This document shows, in pieces, positions 1 through 11,297 of a stretch of 64,000 bases of DNA. Positions within the stretch are counted from its first letter, which is position 1, and every line of letters starts with the position of its first letter. The notes beneath the pieces are model-generated. The model saw nothing but the letters and a program-made list of their open reading frames with translations, was not told the origin of the DNA and did no database searches. Origin of the DNA: Lojkania enalia (Eukaryota; Ascomycota; Dothideomycetes; Pleosporales); NCBI GenBank assembly GCA_010094045.1, contig ML986708.1:62001-126000 (forward strand), written 5' to 3'. A program made the position numbers and the translations under genes.

Positions 1-792
1 TGCACTACTGGCTGCGTCGGATCTGGCTGAAGAAGGGGTCGAAACACAGTGGAAAATACATGCTACAGGAGCGGGTGGGTCCAATTTGGAAGCGGAGCGT
101 ATGCAGGCGGCCGGATGCTGCAGCCCTGAACCTTTGCCTACAGATCTCGCTGGAACAGGACGGGCGAGGGACGGGGGTGTGTTGCTGGGAGTTGTCAAAC
201 ACTTGCTGTGCGTGCAGGTGAGGCTGGCTCGTGGCTTTTGCGCAGAGTGCAGGGGCGTGTTCCCTACGGTCGCTGCAGGACAGCAGCGACGTAGGCTAGG
301 CACTGGGCGCTGGACCACATTACTGAGCACCGAGTAGTGCAGGCGGGTGGTAGTAGTAGAGGTGGTAGTGGTGGTGGTGGTGGTGGTGGTGGTGGTGCCC
401 CTGGGCCCCTGGCTCCTGGCGCGCGCAAGGCTCGGCCACCGACCCATCGTTCTCCACACTCGTCCTGCTACGGGCTGCTGCTCCTGGCCCGGGCGTCTGC
501 TGCTGCTGCCACTGCTGCTCGTCTACTCTCGTCTACTCTTGCTTCTAGGGGTCCATCTGCTCTGTGTACCACCATCCACGACAGACACACAACGCCCGCC
601 ATCCCGTCTCTCCTCGCACCACGACGGCACCGCAGCAGCTCCCGCAGCCCTCTCGCCCCGTCCGCCAGCGCGTTCCCGCATCGCCACCATGCCGCTGCCG
701 ATTGCATGAAGAGCCCGGGATCAAGTGCATACCCGCACTTGGCCGTCTGAGACACGCATCAAGGGCTGGCTCTGCGCCAAAACTCCTCCATC
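1..792. promoter_or_regulatory. Upstream region and leader of the MIT-domain gene
   Basis: No convincing gene is seen here. The stretch holds a GGT trinucleotide run (about 361-397) followed by a C/T-rich tract with many CTG/CTC triplets running up to the ATG at 793. Such pyrimidine-rich sequence is common just upstream of fungal start codons. Open frames crossing it are low-complexity and overlap the gene in other frames, so I treat it as promoter plus 5' leader. The transcription start cannot be placed from sequence alone. Confidence 0.5.
361..397. repeat. GGT trinucleotide microsatellite
   Basis: A run of GGT units with one AGT interruption near its left end. It lies about 400 bp upstream of the MIT-gene start codon, probably in promoter or leader sequence. 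Confidence 0.9.
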
Positions 793-3700
793 ATGAACAT
801 CTACAACGCTCAGCCCGCAGACCTGGCGGGCCCCACGCACCATCACCGCCGCCGCTCGTCGCGGTCTGCCTCGATCTCCTCGTCGGCGACCTTGACGCGC
901 TCCGCCAGCCTCAAGGAGACGATTCCGGATCCGGCTCACCCCCACAAGAAGGCCACACCGCCTCCCGCCAGACGGCGCTCGAGCGCTGCAGCGGGCGCCG
1001 TCGATGGCATTGGGTCCTTTCGAGAAGGAATTGGGAACCTGAACCGCTGGTCGCAGTCCACCACCTCCAGCAAGGCCTCTGCGTCGGCCAAAGAGAAGGG
1101 CCACGGCCACGCCCGCCAGTCCAGCTTCTCGCGCCGTCTGAGCATCTCCAACACCCTCCCGCTGGCCGCTCTCAATGGAGCAGCCGCCGCGCACCCGCCC
1201 TCGTCGCCCTCGCACCACTCGCGCCATCCCAACCCCAATTCCTCGCCCTCGCGGAGACCCGCCGCAAACTCCTCTGCACGCTCGCCGGCATCGAGTCCCC
1301 AGAGGCGCGCCAGACCGCGCTCGCCCGCCTACAACCCCCCCTCGTCTGTGACGGCTCCTCCCCCCCAGCTGCCCTCTCTCCCCTACCTCCCCGCAACCGT
1401 CTACGATCCCTCCACGCCCAATACCGTGTCCTCCAACCCCACCCCTTCCCCGGGCCTTTTGGGGACCCCCAACACCTACGCCCCCGATCCCTCCTCCACA
1501 GACTATTTCAATTCCAAGCCTAGAGCCCCCGCTCTGAATACACAGCCCCCACCGTCTCGCAGCAAGGCCGATAGAGTGCTGGGAAGGTCGCCCCTCGGTT
1601 CGCCGCCAATTGGTGTTCTCGACTCAGAAGCAAGGAGCAAGGCTAGTGCTACGAACACCCGGCCCGCAACGGCAAATCGACCCTCTAGCGCGGGCCCAGG
1701 GGATTCCGCGCAGCAGCAACCACAGCCAGCGCAGGTCACGAGGCGTGAGCGGTCTGATTCGAGGGAGCAGATTCACAATCGAAGTGAAAGCAACACGAGC
1801 AGCAGGCTGGACGACAGCTACCAGGGCACCCCTCCCCGCCAGCGGGAGCGGAGGGAGCGGGACAAGAAAACAATGCTTTCCCGGGCGCTGCAGAAGGCCA
1901 ACACTGCGGTCTTGCTGGACAATGCGCAGAACTTCGAAGGTGCCATGGAGGCGTACGGGGATGCATGCAGGCTTTTACAGCAGGTGATGATTCGGAGCCC
2001 GGGCGAGGAGGACAAGCGCAAGCTAGATGCTATTGTAAGTGATGGGAAGGACTACGGCCCAGCCGCTCGGGTTCGTCCACGTACTGATGGCTAATTCGTG
2101 GCAGCGAATGACGTACACCAATCGCATCGACGAGCTCCGGAAACTGGCGCCAACCCTGAATGCACCGACTGGCAAGTCACTGCCAGCTCGACCCACGAGT
2201 AACGAGTCCCTGGACGATCCAAGGTCAATGCTGTTGGGTGCCGATGATGGAGACGACCCTGTTATTGAAACTGCAACCATGACCAGAATTGTGAAGGATC
2301 GCTCTATCGAGGACCCTCCTGATGCCCCCGTCCACCCCCAACCCTCTCAAGCATTGCCCCTTCGTATGGCTGAACCAAGCACCACCCGCGAGTCAGTTAT
2401 CTCAACTGCAATTCGAGATGTGCAGAGGGGTATGCCGCATTCCCCGCAATTCCATCTCCAGCCCCCCCCGGGGAAACTCGGAGATCCAATACAATTTGGA
2501 TCACACGGACTAGAGTCACCCATGGATCGGATTTATATGCCTCCGCCCTTGTCCCCAAGGCGGCCATTATCACCCCAGACATCCTCGAAAAGAGAGTCAG
2601 AAACAAGCACGCAGAGTAGCTTTCTTCAGCCAGAGCAGCCCACCCATTCCACACACAGAAGAGGGAACAGTAGTGAATCAATATCTTGGCTTGACACAAT
2701 CGACGAGTCAGGTGGCTCATCCTGCTCTTCCTCAGTACATTCACTTTCTCCGGGTGGATTACGCAGGAAACGCCTCCGACACGTAAGTGGTGCCACTGAG
2801 GCCGAATTCGACGCCGCGCTAGATGCAGCCGTTGAAGCCGCCTATGATGAGGGCTACGAACCATACGAGGACGAGAGGTTACCCAACTCCGCTGAGCGCA
2901 TTGCGACTAGGCTACGGAACGTAGAACTAGCAAAGGAAAGAGTACGGGAAGCGGAACGGGAAGAAGCCATTGCGGCAGCCAAGTATCGCTACAAGGAGAC
3001 ACAGCTTCGGAACGAAGCACTGCCCCATGTCCGAGAAAGCGCCGAGTTCAACTACCGGGATGAGGAAGAGGAAGACGAACGACTCTTTGATGAGATGAGA
3101 GAGTACATACTGGATGGATTCGACTTCGACTTGCAAACGAAATCTTCTTTACCGAGGCAATCGGACTCGAGTGACTTCTCTGGAAGCACGTACAACAGCT
3201 CGCATTCCTCGCACAGGACCACGGGTGGAACATCGCTCTCGACAGTTGCGGAAGTAATACACTATACGAAACAACAAGCACCTACCCATGCACCACCGCC
3301 AATTCCTCCCAACACCGGCCCGTTGCCTTCGGCATCGGAGCCTTCAGCATCTCAATTGAATGGAACATCACAAACAAAGAGCGTCGAAAAGGAAATCACG
3401 ACAGTGAGAAGTAGGAGACTGTCTGGACAGAACGCCAAAACTCTGAAGATTGAGACAGCCCTACCACCTGTCCCCCCTGGCCCGCATACTGAGAAACCGA
3501 GCATAGTTGAGAGGGAAACGCCACCGGAGGTACCACCCATCCCCAAATCTGCCGCTGCGGCATCTTTTAGTAGTACGCAGACCACCATCGATCCCACCTT
3601 CAAAATTCCAGCATTACCGGCATCGGTCGCCCAACCGACCGGACTATCAGCGCCTTCGCCTCAGCCGCCTATACCAAGTCCTGCAGATACTACCTTTACC

Positions 3701-5092
3701 GTCTCACCGGGCGCCAGCCATGCCATGTCAAACGATAGCACCCTTGTGCCGGGCTCGCCGAAGACAGGAAAGAACTCGGCAATGGGAATAAGGAAGAACA
3801 AGTCGTCCCTGAGCCTGAAGCAGCGAACGCTCTCGATATCTAGTCCCGATGGATCGGATGTTTCAATCGGAACGCCTCTCAGTACGACCTTCTCATTTAC
3901 ACAACGGAAACAGAGTAATGCAGTTGCACCAGCGCCGACACCGACGCCTAGCGTCCCCACATTCAACGTCGATGGACTTCCCAGCGGTGGCATGCACTTA
4001 TTCGAGAGTGATATCCATTCTCCCTATTCTCCTGGTTCACCTAGTGCGACTGTGGCTAATGCGCCAATCCCCTTGGAGCCATGTCCAGACTCGTATCTGC
4101 TCCGACCTTTCTGGCTTATGCGGTGTTTTTATCAGACCATAGCTCATCCTCGCGGTGGATATCTATCCACCAAGCTATTCGTTCCCCGCGATGTTTGGCG
4201 AGTTAAGGGAGTCAAGCTAAAGAACGTGGACGACAAGATAGCGAACTGCGATCTTCTTATCGCGGCATTACAGCGCCTATCAACCGTCGACACGCTTGAT
4301 GCAGATGCCGTGTTAGAAGAAATGCAGGCCCTGGAAGTCGTCCTCGATCAAGTGCAAACACAGCTCGCAAAGAAACTCGGCAACGAAGTCGGTGTCCACG
4401 GCGTCTCAACCCTCTTCAAAGACGCAAACACAGTGAGCAATGGCTCGGCAACGGGTGACAGCTCCGAGAAGGGGTCCTACGGCTCACAAGACCATGGCGC
4501 TAAATCCGCAATGGCGCAAAGCAAATCGTACCTCACGTCGTGGCGCAAGCTACGGTCGAAGGGCTCGGCCGTCGGCCTGAGCAACATGGCTGGAGGGAAA
4601 AGCATAGGTGGCGAGGTGCCGAAAGATTCGTTGACCATGGCGACGCTACCCATGACCAGCTTGCCAAACATTAGGTTTGCGAAGCGCGATCTGGCGAGTG
4701 TAGTTTTTGAAGGGCCGAATTCAGGGTATATGGGTAGTTTGGCTAGATTGTTTGATTCGGCTCAGATTCTGGGTAGGCCTTCATACTGTTATATTTCCCT
4801 ATCGTCGCCACCTCTCCCCCGTCCTAGTCATTCATTCGTCTTATCATCTTTATCGCTGTATTGAAAAGTAGAGACAACGGAATGTCCATGCTAATGTTTA
4901 GCAGACCAAATCGCCCGCCAAGTCGAAGACCCAGGCCTTAAGCATTCGTCGCCCACACATGTCGGGCTTGAGCTGTCGGCGCGCCACGCAGCCGAGTTCT
5001 TTGGCTTCTACATTTGTCGCTTTGTGCTAGCGGATGTAACGCTCATGCTGGACAAGTTCATCAAGAGGGGTAGTGAGTGGGTGCTTGTTTAA
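793..5092 (+). CDS. Large MIT-domain protein, 1365 aa, three exons
   Basis: Exons 793-2034, 2105-4772 and 4905-5092; both introns are GT-AG with a CTAAT-type branch site just before the AG, and the total is an exact codon multiple. The N-terminal ~350 residues are Ser/Pro/Arg-rich and likely disordered. Residues about 355-435 form an MIT (microtubule interacting and trafficking) domain: a three-helix pattern including ALQKANTAVLLDNAQ and, across intron 1, YTNRIDELRKLAP. The middle is again Ser/Pro-rich with an acidic helical patch near residue 700. A conserved-looking C-terminal region (from about residue 1070, starting PDSYLLRPFWLMRCFYQTI) ends in a helical segment continued by exon 3. MIT domains usually bind ESCRT-III tails or link to vesicle traffic, so an endosomal role is inferred. 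Without removal of intron 2 the frame would end at 4864 with an unrelated tail. Confidence 0.85.
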
Positions 5093-5129
5093 TATCCCCT
5101 ATACTTGTTTGAGTACTCGTATGGTGAAA

Positions 5130-5148
5130 GGGGGGGGGGGGGGGGGGG
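5130..5148. repeat. Poly-G run (19 G)
   Basis: Uninterrupted guanine run just 3' of the MIT gene. Its length may be unstable or mis-sequenced. Confidence 0.85.
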
Positions 5149-5452
5149 AGGTTGTCGTGTGGGTTTGTATGGTCGGTGTGTTGGGATGAGGGGAGGAGAG
5201 AAGAGAAGAGAAAGAGTACTTTTAGACGTTTTCCTTCGGACTAGGAATTAGGGAATAGTCCAGTCCATCCAATGCCTATCGCACCCATCCCTTTTCTCTA
5301 CAAATGGCCTGCTTGGCTTTCCGACGGAGTGTAGCATACAATTGTCCATGCGTCTGTGTCTTTTTTCCTAGCCTTATTCATCATCACACAATCTTCCTTT
5401 GCGAACAATGGGCGGCTGTTATATCGGGGCGAGCTTGTTTCTGCCTTTCCAA

Positions 5453-5516
5453 TTTTTTTTTTTTTCCTTTTTTCTTTTTTTTTTCTCTCTCTTTATTTTT
5501 TTTTTTTTTATTTTTA
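5453..5516. repeat. T-rich low-complexity tract
   Basis: About 60 bases of nearly pure T broken by a few C and A residues. Confidence 0.85.
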
Positions 5517-6101
5517 TCATCAAGATATCCCGCTTTTCCTTTTGTTGTACCAGCCGGCTCCTCGCTATCCACTTATTCATCTTTACATGTATGTGTGTGT
5601 CTGTGTGTGGGCTATCTGTCTTGTCTGTCTGTCGCTACCCTGGCTTGTTTTCTCCTTTCCGACAGGTGGCTGGCTGGCTGATTAGCGAGTCAAGGACTGT
5701 GAATGTAGTTTATTGGTTGGTAGGGTATATGTATGTATAAGCTAAGCTAGGATGGGTGAAGCTACGAGTAAGATGAAATGAGATCTGTCCGCTTCGCGTG
5801 TGTCGCGGGGAATTGAGGACGAAGTTTCTTGTTCAGCATAATTTGAGTTGTGGGGCGCATGTGACGAATGGGTGCTGCCGACTAGATCGATGCGAAGGTT
5901 TACTTGCCTACCTAGCTATTTACGATGACTTATCCACCGTCCTGTTCGTCCTATGACTTTCGGATCCTACGAGTCCAAATGCTCAGTCTCTATCCTCACC
6001 GGGCAACCGAGTCCGCACTTCTCTGCAACATAGGCCCTTGGACGCCGCAATTGCTTTTGCGTCCTAGACTTGCTCACATCCTGGCATACACGACTAGATA
6101 T

Positions 6102-7302
6102 TCAAGCCCCAGAAAACTCGACCCTTTGCGCGCTTTGCTGGTAATCTTGCGGAACCATGGTCGCTGATGTGTGTATAGTTCTAGCGGATCGGGATTGCTC
6201 GTGATGTCGCTCGTCCCACAGCTCCTGGTGTGTAAAAAACCTCTCTCCCTTCCCTCTTTTCTCCCTTCCCTTTCCTCCACTCTTCTCCACGGGAAGGCCG
6301 CGCAGCCTCGCTTTCGGGGTGTCATGTGTAGATGATGGCCCTGGAAGATTCAAGACGCGACTCCAGGCAATCTGCGCGTCTTCCAGCGCGGTACTGGCGC
6401 GGATTGTGCGCAGTGTGGCACTGGTAGTTAGGAGGTGGGCTTTTAGTAGTGAGGTCTGGAAAGCCTAGCATACAAAATCATCAGTTATATTCACTTTACT
6501 ATAGTCTGCGCCCACGTCGGGGCAAATATCGTTAAGGGGAAGGGGGGGATATGGTAGGGAGGTTGTGGAAGGGGGCGGCATACGGTGATGGAGTCCTGCA
6601 GCCCGCCGATAGCATCAAAAACTGGCTTATTCAACTCGCCGTGCCAGGATTGTCCGAGTGCCGTCAGCGCGGCAGCGAGGTTCGGTATCGCGGAGACATA
6701 CTACATCTCATCAACCTTCTCCAAAGCCCTGAAAGCAAAACATCAAGCAGTACTTACGTCGATGTAAGGTGCGTCTAGGTTCGTCAGATTGGTGCCGGAG
6801 TGCGTGGTGTTTGTTGCGTTGGTCCACGTAACCTATCGCAGAAGAATTTACGTTAGGTTATGTTTATGGATGTGTTTGGGTATTTGGGGGGATTCAGAGA
6901 GCGGAAAGGAAGGGGGAAAGAGGGAAGGGTGAGGGAAGATTACCTGATCCGTATCCAAACTCCATTTACTCTTCAACACCGTCGCCGTGATATTCTGTAC
7001 CAACCCCGCCGTACTCTTGCAAAATTACGCATTAGCACACATCCGCATCCACTTCCCCATATCTATCTTCCCCATCTTGACGTATATTCTTTTACTCCTG
7101 CCGAGCTTTCACTGCTTATATGCATATATGAACTCACGAGATCCGCATCAGTGCCCCCAAACGGGTCCCCCCAATTCCGACTCGAATTTGTCGCCTGCCC
7201 GATGATCTGCGAGCTGTTATTCACAATGGCGTGCAGGTTTTGCAGGTCCGTCAGGGCGTCAGATAGGACGGTGGGGGCGAGGAGGATTCCGGTGAGGAGC
7301 AT
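6102..7302 (-). CDS. Secreted HsbA / cell-wall galactomannoprotein-like protein
   Basis: Five exons on the minus strand: 7138-7302, 6944-7015, 6758-6832, 6584-6700 and 6455 downward; every junction is GT-AG and phase 0. The protein starts with a short hydrophobic signal peptide (MLLTGILLAPTVLS). A helical protein follows with several N-glycosylation sequons (NSS, NIT, NAT, NTT, NLT). The C-terminal part has TLRTIRAST, LEDAQIAWSR and VLNLPG, the closing motifs of the HsbA (hydrophobic surface binding protein A) family. In that family the protein normally stops soon after LNLPG. Here the frame stays open for about 77 more basic, low-complexity residues to 6102, so the true 3' end is uncertain: an unrecognised intron or a real extension are both possible. 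The product is probably secreted or wall-bound. Exons 1-4 and the core of exon 5 are well supported; the tail is not. Confidence 0.75.
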
Positions 7303-8067
7303 GGTTGAACGGATTGGGTGTAATTTGATATGGGGGTTTTGGAAGTTGTGGAGGAATGATGTGCTAGGATTGGATGATGTGGTGGTTCGACGTGTTTGGA
7401 AGAGTGTAAGGGGCTTGGTGAGGGTGTTGAGGAATGGAGGTGGTGGTGAGGGAGGATGGCCTTGTAGGGGGGTTGCTTGGAGGGGTTGAGATCGCTGACT
7501 GGGGTGTCAAGAAGGCGCGATGGGCAAGGGCGTGGAAATGCCCTGTGGAGGGAGGAGCACTTTGGAAGCGACAACAAGCCTGCGAGTCGTGGAGGAAGGC
7601 ACGAGGTATGAATGCGAGCCCAGTGCCTCTCCACTCTCTTAATGCCCTGGGTAGGAAGGACAGAGTATCCTTAACCAAGAAATGCTCTTTTTGTCATCCA
7701 GGCCGCACCCAGCCAGCCATCTGTAGGACCGGACTCCCACCGCAATTCTACGGCCGAGAAACGGCTTGGTTAGGCAGCTGGTGACTAGCGGGGCTGTACG
7801 ATGCCATTTACGATAGAAAGATGCGTGAAGCGAGCATAGAGCAGCATTGAGGGCTTGAAACAAAGTCAGATAGGCAAATAAGGAGGCAGTGTGGTGGAGG
7901 GCAAGAAACCGAAGCAGGGGATCCACGTTTGGATAGGAGCTTCACACGCCTCTGGCCAGATGCCTGGCTTGAAATCGCAACTAAAGTATTTTCCTCGGGG
8001 CTCTAAGATGATGCCCTGCTCGAATCCGAGCGTGAAGCGGGAATATTTACACGGGACGAGAAAAGGG
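7303..8067. other. Intergenic region upstream of the HsbA-like gene
   Basis: No supported gene. It should hold the promoter of the HsbA-like gene and the 3' end of the SCOT gene. Overlapping open frames on both strands show no family resemblance. Confidence 0.5.
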
Positions 8068-9706
8068 TTATAGCATCGGCTTCACGTTGGCAGCGACTTT
8101 GAAGGGCGCTTCGGTCTTTGCTCGCACTTCATCCACCGTGACGCCGTCAGCGATCTCAATCAGCGTCAAGCCCTCGGTGAAATCCACGTCAAAAACACAC
8201 TGTAAAAATCAGCCACACCATCTCCTGAATCACAGCACGTGACTTACTAAATCGGTAATAATCCTCGACACACACGCCTTGCCGGTCAACGGGAACTCGC
8301 ACTGCTTGAGAATCTTCGGCCTGCCTTTCTTGTCCGTATGCTCCATGGTGACCACGACCTTGGTAGCTTGCGGGTTCGAGACGAGATCCATAGCACCGCC
8401 GAATCCCTTGACCTTACCCGGCAACATCCAGTTTGCCAAATCGCCTCTGGCACTGACCTGCATAGCGCCCAAGACGGTCAAATCAATCTTGCCCGCCCTA
8501 ATCATCCCAAACGACTCTTCCGACCCAAAGCAACTCGCCCCCGGCAGCAGCGTCACTGTCTCCTTCCCCGCATTAATCAGATCCGGGTCCTCCTGGCCCT
8601 TTGCGGGATACGGCCCGAGGCCCAAGATGCCATTCTCTGACTGGAGCTGGACCTCGACGGACGGGTCGACGAAGCTCGGCGCCAGCATCGGCATCCCAAT
8701 CCCTAGATTCGCATACATGCCGTTCCGAAACTCCTTAGCCGCCCTCCGGACAATCCGCTCCCTCTTCCCCGCCGCCTCGCCGCTCCCCAAGTCCAGCCCC
8801 TCCTTAGGATCCCGCGCATTAACCACCTTCTCGATCTTCTTCTCCTCGGTACTCTGCACCACCCTATCGACATATATCCCTGGCACGTGAATCTCGTTCG
8901 CCCCCAACTCGCCCACATCGACAATATGCTCCGCCTCGACCACCGTTATGTTCGCCGCGCGCGCCATGCACCCATTGAAATTCTGCGCCGCATATCGGAA
9001 GACTAGGTTGCCCAACCGATCCGCCTTCCACGCTTTGACGAGCGCATAGTCCCCGCGGATCGCCTCTTCCATGACAAAGCTCTTGCCGTCGAACACTTTG
9101 ACGTCGCGCGGCGAACTATATTTCGCAACGTGTCCGTCGGCATCGTGGCGGAGCGCCAACTCGCCAGTCTGCACAACAGTGCCGAACGCCGCGGGCGTGT
9201 AAAACGCCGGGACCCCCGCGCCACCAGCCCGACATCTTTCTGCGAGCGTGCCCTGTGGCGTGAGTTCCAGTTCCAATTCTCCGGAAAGATACATTTGCTC
9301 GAGCACCTTGTTCTCACCGACGTAAGACGCAATCATCTTCTTGATTTGCCGGCTTTGCAGAAGCAGGCCGAGGCCGCTGCCCACGATGCCGGCGTTGTTT
9401 GAAACAGCGGTTAGGTCTTTGATCGAGGGGTGGGCGTAGATATGGTTTATTAGGGTATTGGGCACGCCAGAGAGGCCGAAGCCGCCGACGAGGAGCGTGG
9501 TGTTGGATTGGAGGTCGGAGAGCGCGGAGGAGGGGGAGGAGTGGATTTTATTGATTTCATGGCGGCGGGAGGTTGTGCTGAAGGCACGGAGAGGGAGGAA
9601 ATACGTCTGTCGTGCATTGTGAGTTTAATCTGAAAATGACATGGGAGAAGATTACTTTGGAGCGTGAGAGACGAGGTGCTGTGAGAGCTCGGGATATTGA
9701 CGGCAT
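8068..9706 (-). CDS. Succinyl-CoA:3-ketoacid CoA-transferase (SCOT), mitochondrial
   Basis: Exons 9656-9706, 8248-9606 and 8068-8199 give 513 aa, close to the usual ~520. The first exon and the start of the second encode an Arg/Ser-rich presequence ([17 protein letters not shown]...) typical of mitochondrial import. The alpha half begins with a glycine-rich motif ([14 protein letters not shown]); the beta half carries [13 protein letters not shown], whose Glu (about residue 341) matches the catalytic glutamate that forms the CoA thioester in family I CoA-transferases. Known reaction: transfer of CoA from succinyl-CoA to acetoacetate or related 3-oxoacids. In fungi the family also includes propionate- or acetate-linked CoA-transferases, so exact substrate is inferred. 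The last exon supplies the conserved C-terminal strand ([20 protein letters not shown]). Confidence 0.93.
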
Positions 9707-10544
9707 TTTGGGTGCTTCTCTGTTTTACAAGTCCTAGGCTGAATGGTGCTGCAATTGATTGAGAAAACAGAGAGGATGGTATTGTACAGCACGAACAGAA
9801 TAGAAACGTGTGTTTAGAACTCAGATTTAAAGAACAAGGAAGCTCCGTTGTTCATGGCTGGTCTCCGTTCACGCGCATGGCGTCGGCATCTCGATATGCG
9901 CGGAACCGTTCCATGCCCCTGGTTAGCCTCGCTTACCCCACAGTTGCCGGTTCCTGGGGAGCGGAATTCGGGGCGTGGGGGCTCGGGAGAGAGCCCGCCG
10001 CATATACATGGATCTCTACAGCTTGACATTCAGGGCACAGATCATTAACACGAGCTTCAAGACGGACAGGATTTATTTTCTATGCATATAGCTTTCTCGT
10101 GCTTTGAGAAAGGGCCGCATCTCTGCAGGGAATGAGCACCAAGACCCCTTCGGACGGGAGCGACGCTCGATTTCATTACGCCTCATAACAGGCAACGCAG
10201 GAAGTCCGGTATGATTTTCATTCTTTAAATTGGGATCCTGGACCCTGAAACGTCACGTGAGTGGCGTCTGGTACGGAACCAGATCATGTGTATGGATCTG
10301 GACTAGCTACCTCGGAGATGGCTGTAGGCGTTGTCTAGTCTACTATGGTGTGCTGATGTGTAACCCTCTATAATTCCCATGCCTTTATAGCCGCAAGACT
10401 CGGAATGGTTTCTAAAGTAAAGGGTGGTGCTTCCATCTCCGCCATCCGAGTGGGATCCATCATTCATGGAGCGCCGAATGCGAGCCCAAAGAAGATGGCG
10501 GAACAAGTAAACAAGAATTAGGCTTTCCAAAGGCATACTAGGGC
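9707..10544. other. Intergenic region between SCOT and thioesterase genes
   Basis: No supported gene. It contains the SCOT promoter side and the 3' flank of the thioesterase gene. The few open frames are short and unlike known families. Confidence 0.5.
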
Positions 10545-11000
10545 TCAGGCCTTGAAGAACTTAGTGTGCGATCCTATCGCGATGATCGGGCCGGGTTTGT
10601 CGTCGACAACTCGGTAGATTGTGCACCGCGTGAACGCTAATGTCCCTCCGACCTTTTCTGCCCGGCCTTCGACCTCAATGGTATCGCCGTTCTTTGCAGA
10701 ATTGGCATACGAGATGTGGATGTCGGTGCTGACGCCCGTCTTTGTCCTGTTGTCCCAGGCCGCAATGGCCATTCCGCCGACCCAGTCTACAATTGTGGCG
10801 GAGACGGAGCCATGAATGCCTCCATGTGTATTGATGTGGTTCTTGGTTAGTGGAAGACGTGCTCGTACGAGGCCCTTGGACGCATATGTGAATTGAACGT
10901 CGTCAAGTAGGAATTGGTAGATGGGGCTGTTGGGCTTGCGGCCTTGCCAGAACTGCTCTACGTGGGCTAGGATCTCGGGATCGTGGGTCTCGTCGGCCAT
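10545..11000 (-). CDS. Hotdog-fold acyl-CoA thioesterase (THEM2/ACOT13-like), 151 aa
   Basis: Single exon. The protein has the 4HBT hotdog pattern: NTHGGIHGSVSATIVDW around residues 57-73, then VSTDIHISYANSAKNGDTIEVEGRAEK-type strands (quoted in part). Aligning by motif to THEM2, Asn57, His63-Gly64 and Asp72 fall at the active-site positions; the usual HGG reads HGS here. Known members hydrolyse medium/long acyl-CoA or aryl-CoA thioesters; the substrate cannot be told. No targeting signal is evident. Its start lies about 300 bp from the divergent sorting-nexin start. Confidence 0.9.
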   Translation of the reverse strand: MADETHDPEILAHVEQFWQGRKPNSPIYQFLLDDVQFTYASKGLVRARLPLTKNHINTHGGIHGSVSATIVDWVGGMAIAAWDNRTKTGVSTDIHISYANSAKNGDTIEVEGRAEKVGGTLAFTRCTIYRVVDDKPGPIIAIGSHTKFFKA

Positions 11001-11297
11001 AACTATAGCGCTGAGTGCGCGTTTCAGCAGGAGATAGAGCGAATGCGAACTGTGTTGTGGGTAGAAGAGTCCAGACGCCTATGTCTTGGCTATATGGTTT
11101 GAGCGGATATTTGTTTCTCCGGACCCCGGGGTAATCAACGGTACAGGGCTCCGACCACAGCGTGAAACCGTCAGGGCGCCGGAGCCGGCGTTGAAGACAC
11201 AGCCCTTCCTTTTCTACTTTGTGTACTCCGTTTGAGGCCTCTAAAGGACACCTTTTCACCTCCAACACCTCCATGTGCGCAACGGCACAGCAACACC
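11001..11297. promoter_or_regulatory. Divergent promoter region, thioesterase / sorting nexin
   Basis: A 297-bp spacer separates two start codons on opposite strands. No recognisable factor site is claimed. Confidence 0.5.

Larger units (their letters stand above)
5093..6101. other. Intergenic, homopolymer-rich
   Basis: No supported gene. It contains the 3' end of the MIT gene, a run of 19 G (5130-5148), and a long T-rich tract (about 5453-5516). The other open frames run through these tracts and are low-complexity artefacts. Confidence 0.6.

Noticed and set aside
564..1523. Long plus-strand open frame of 319 codons overlapping the MIT gene
   Set aside because: It is a shadow of the GC-rich Ser/Pro coding region of the MIT protein, with low-complexity His/Pro/Arg text and no family resemblance.
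8279..8890. 203-codon open frame antisense to SCOT
   Set aside because: It mirrors the codon pattern of the SCOT exon on the other strand; no motif and no splice partners.
8068..11000. Metabolic gene cluster of SCOT, thioesterase and neighbours
   Set aside because: There is no backbone synthase, transporter or regulator, and the flanking genes are housekeeping or trafficking genes.
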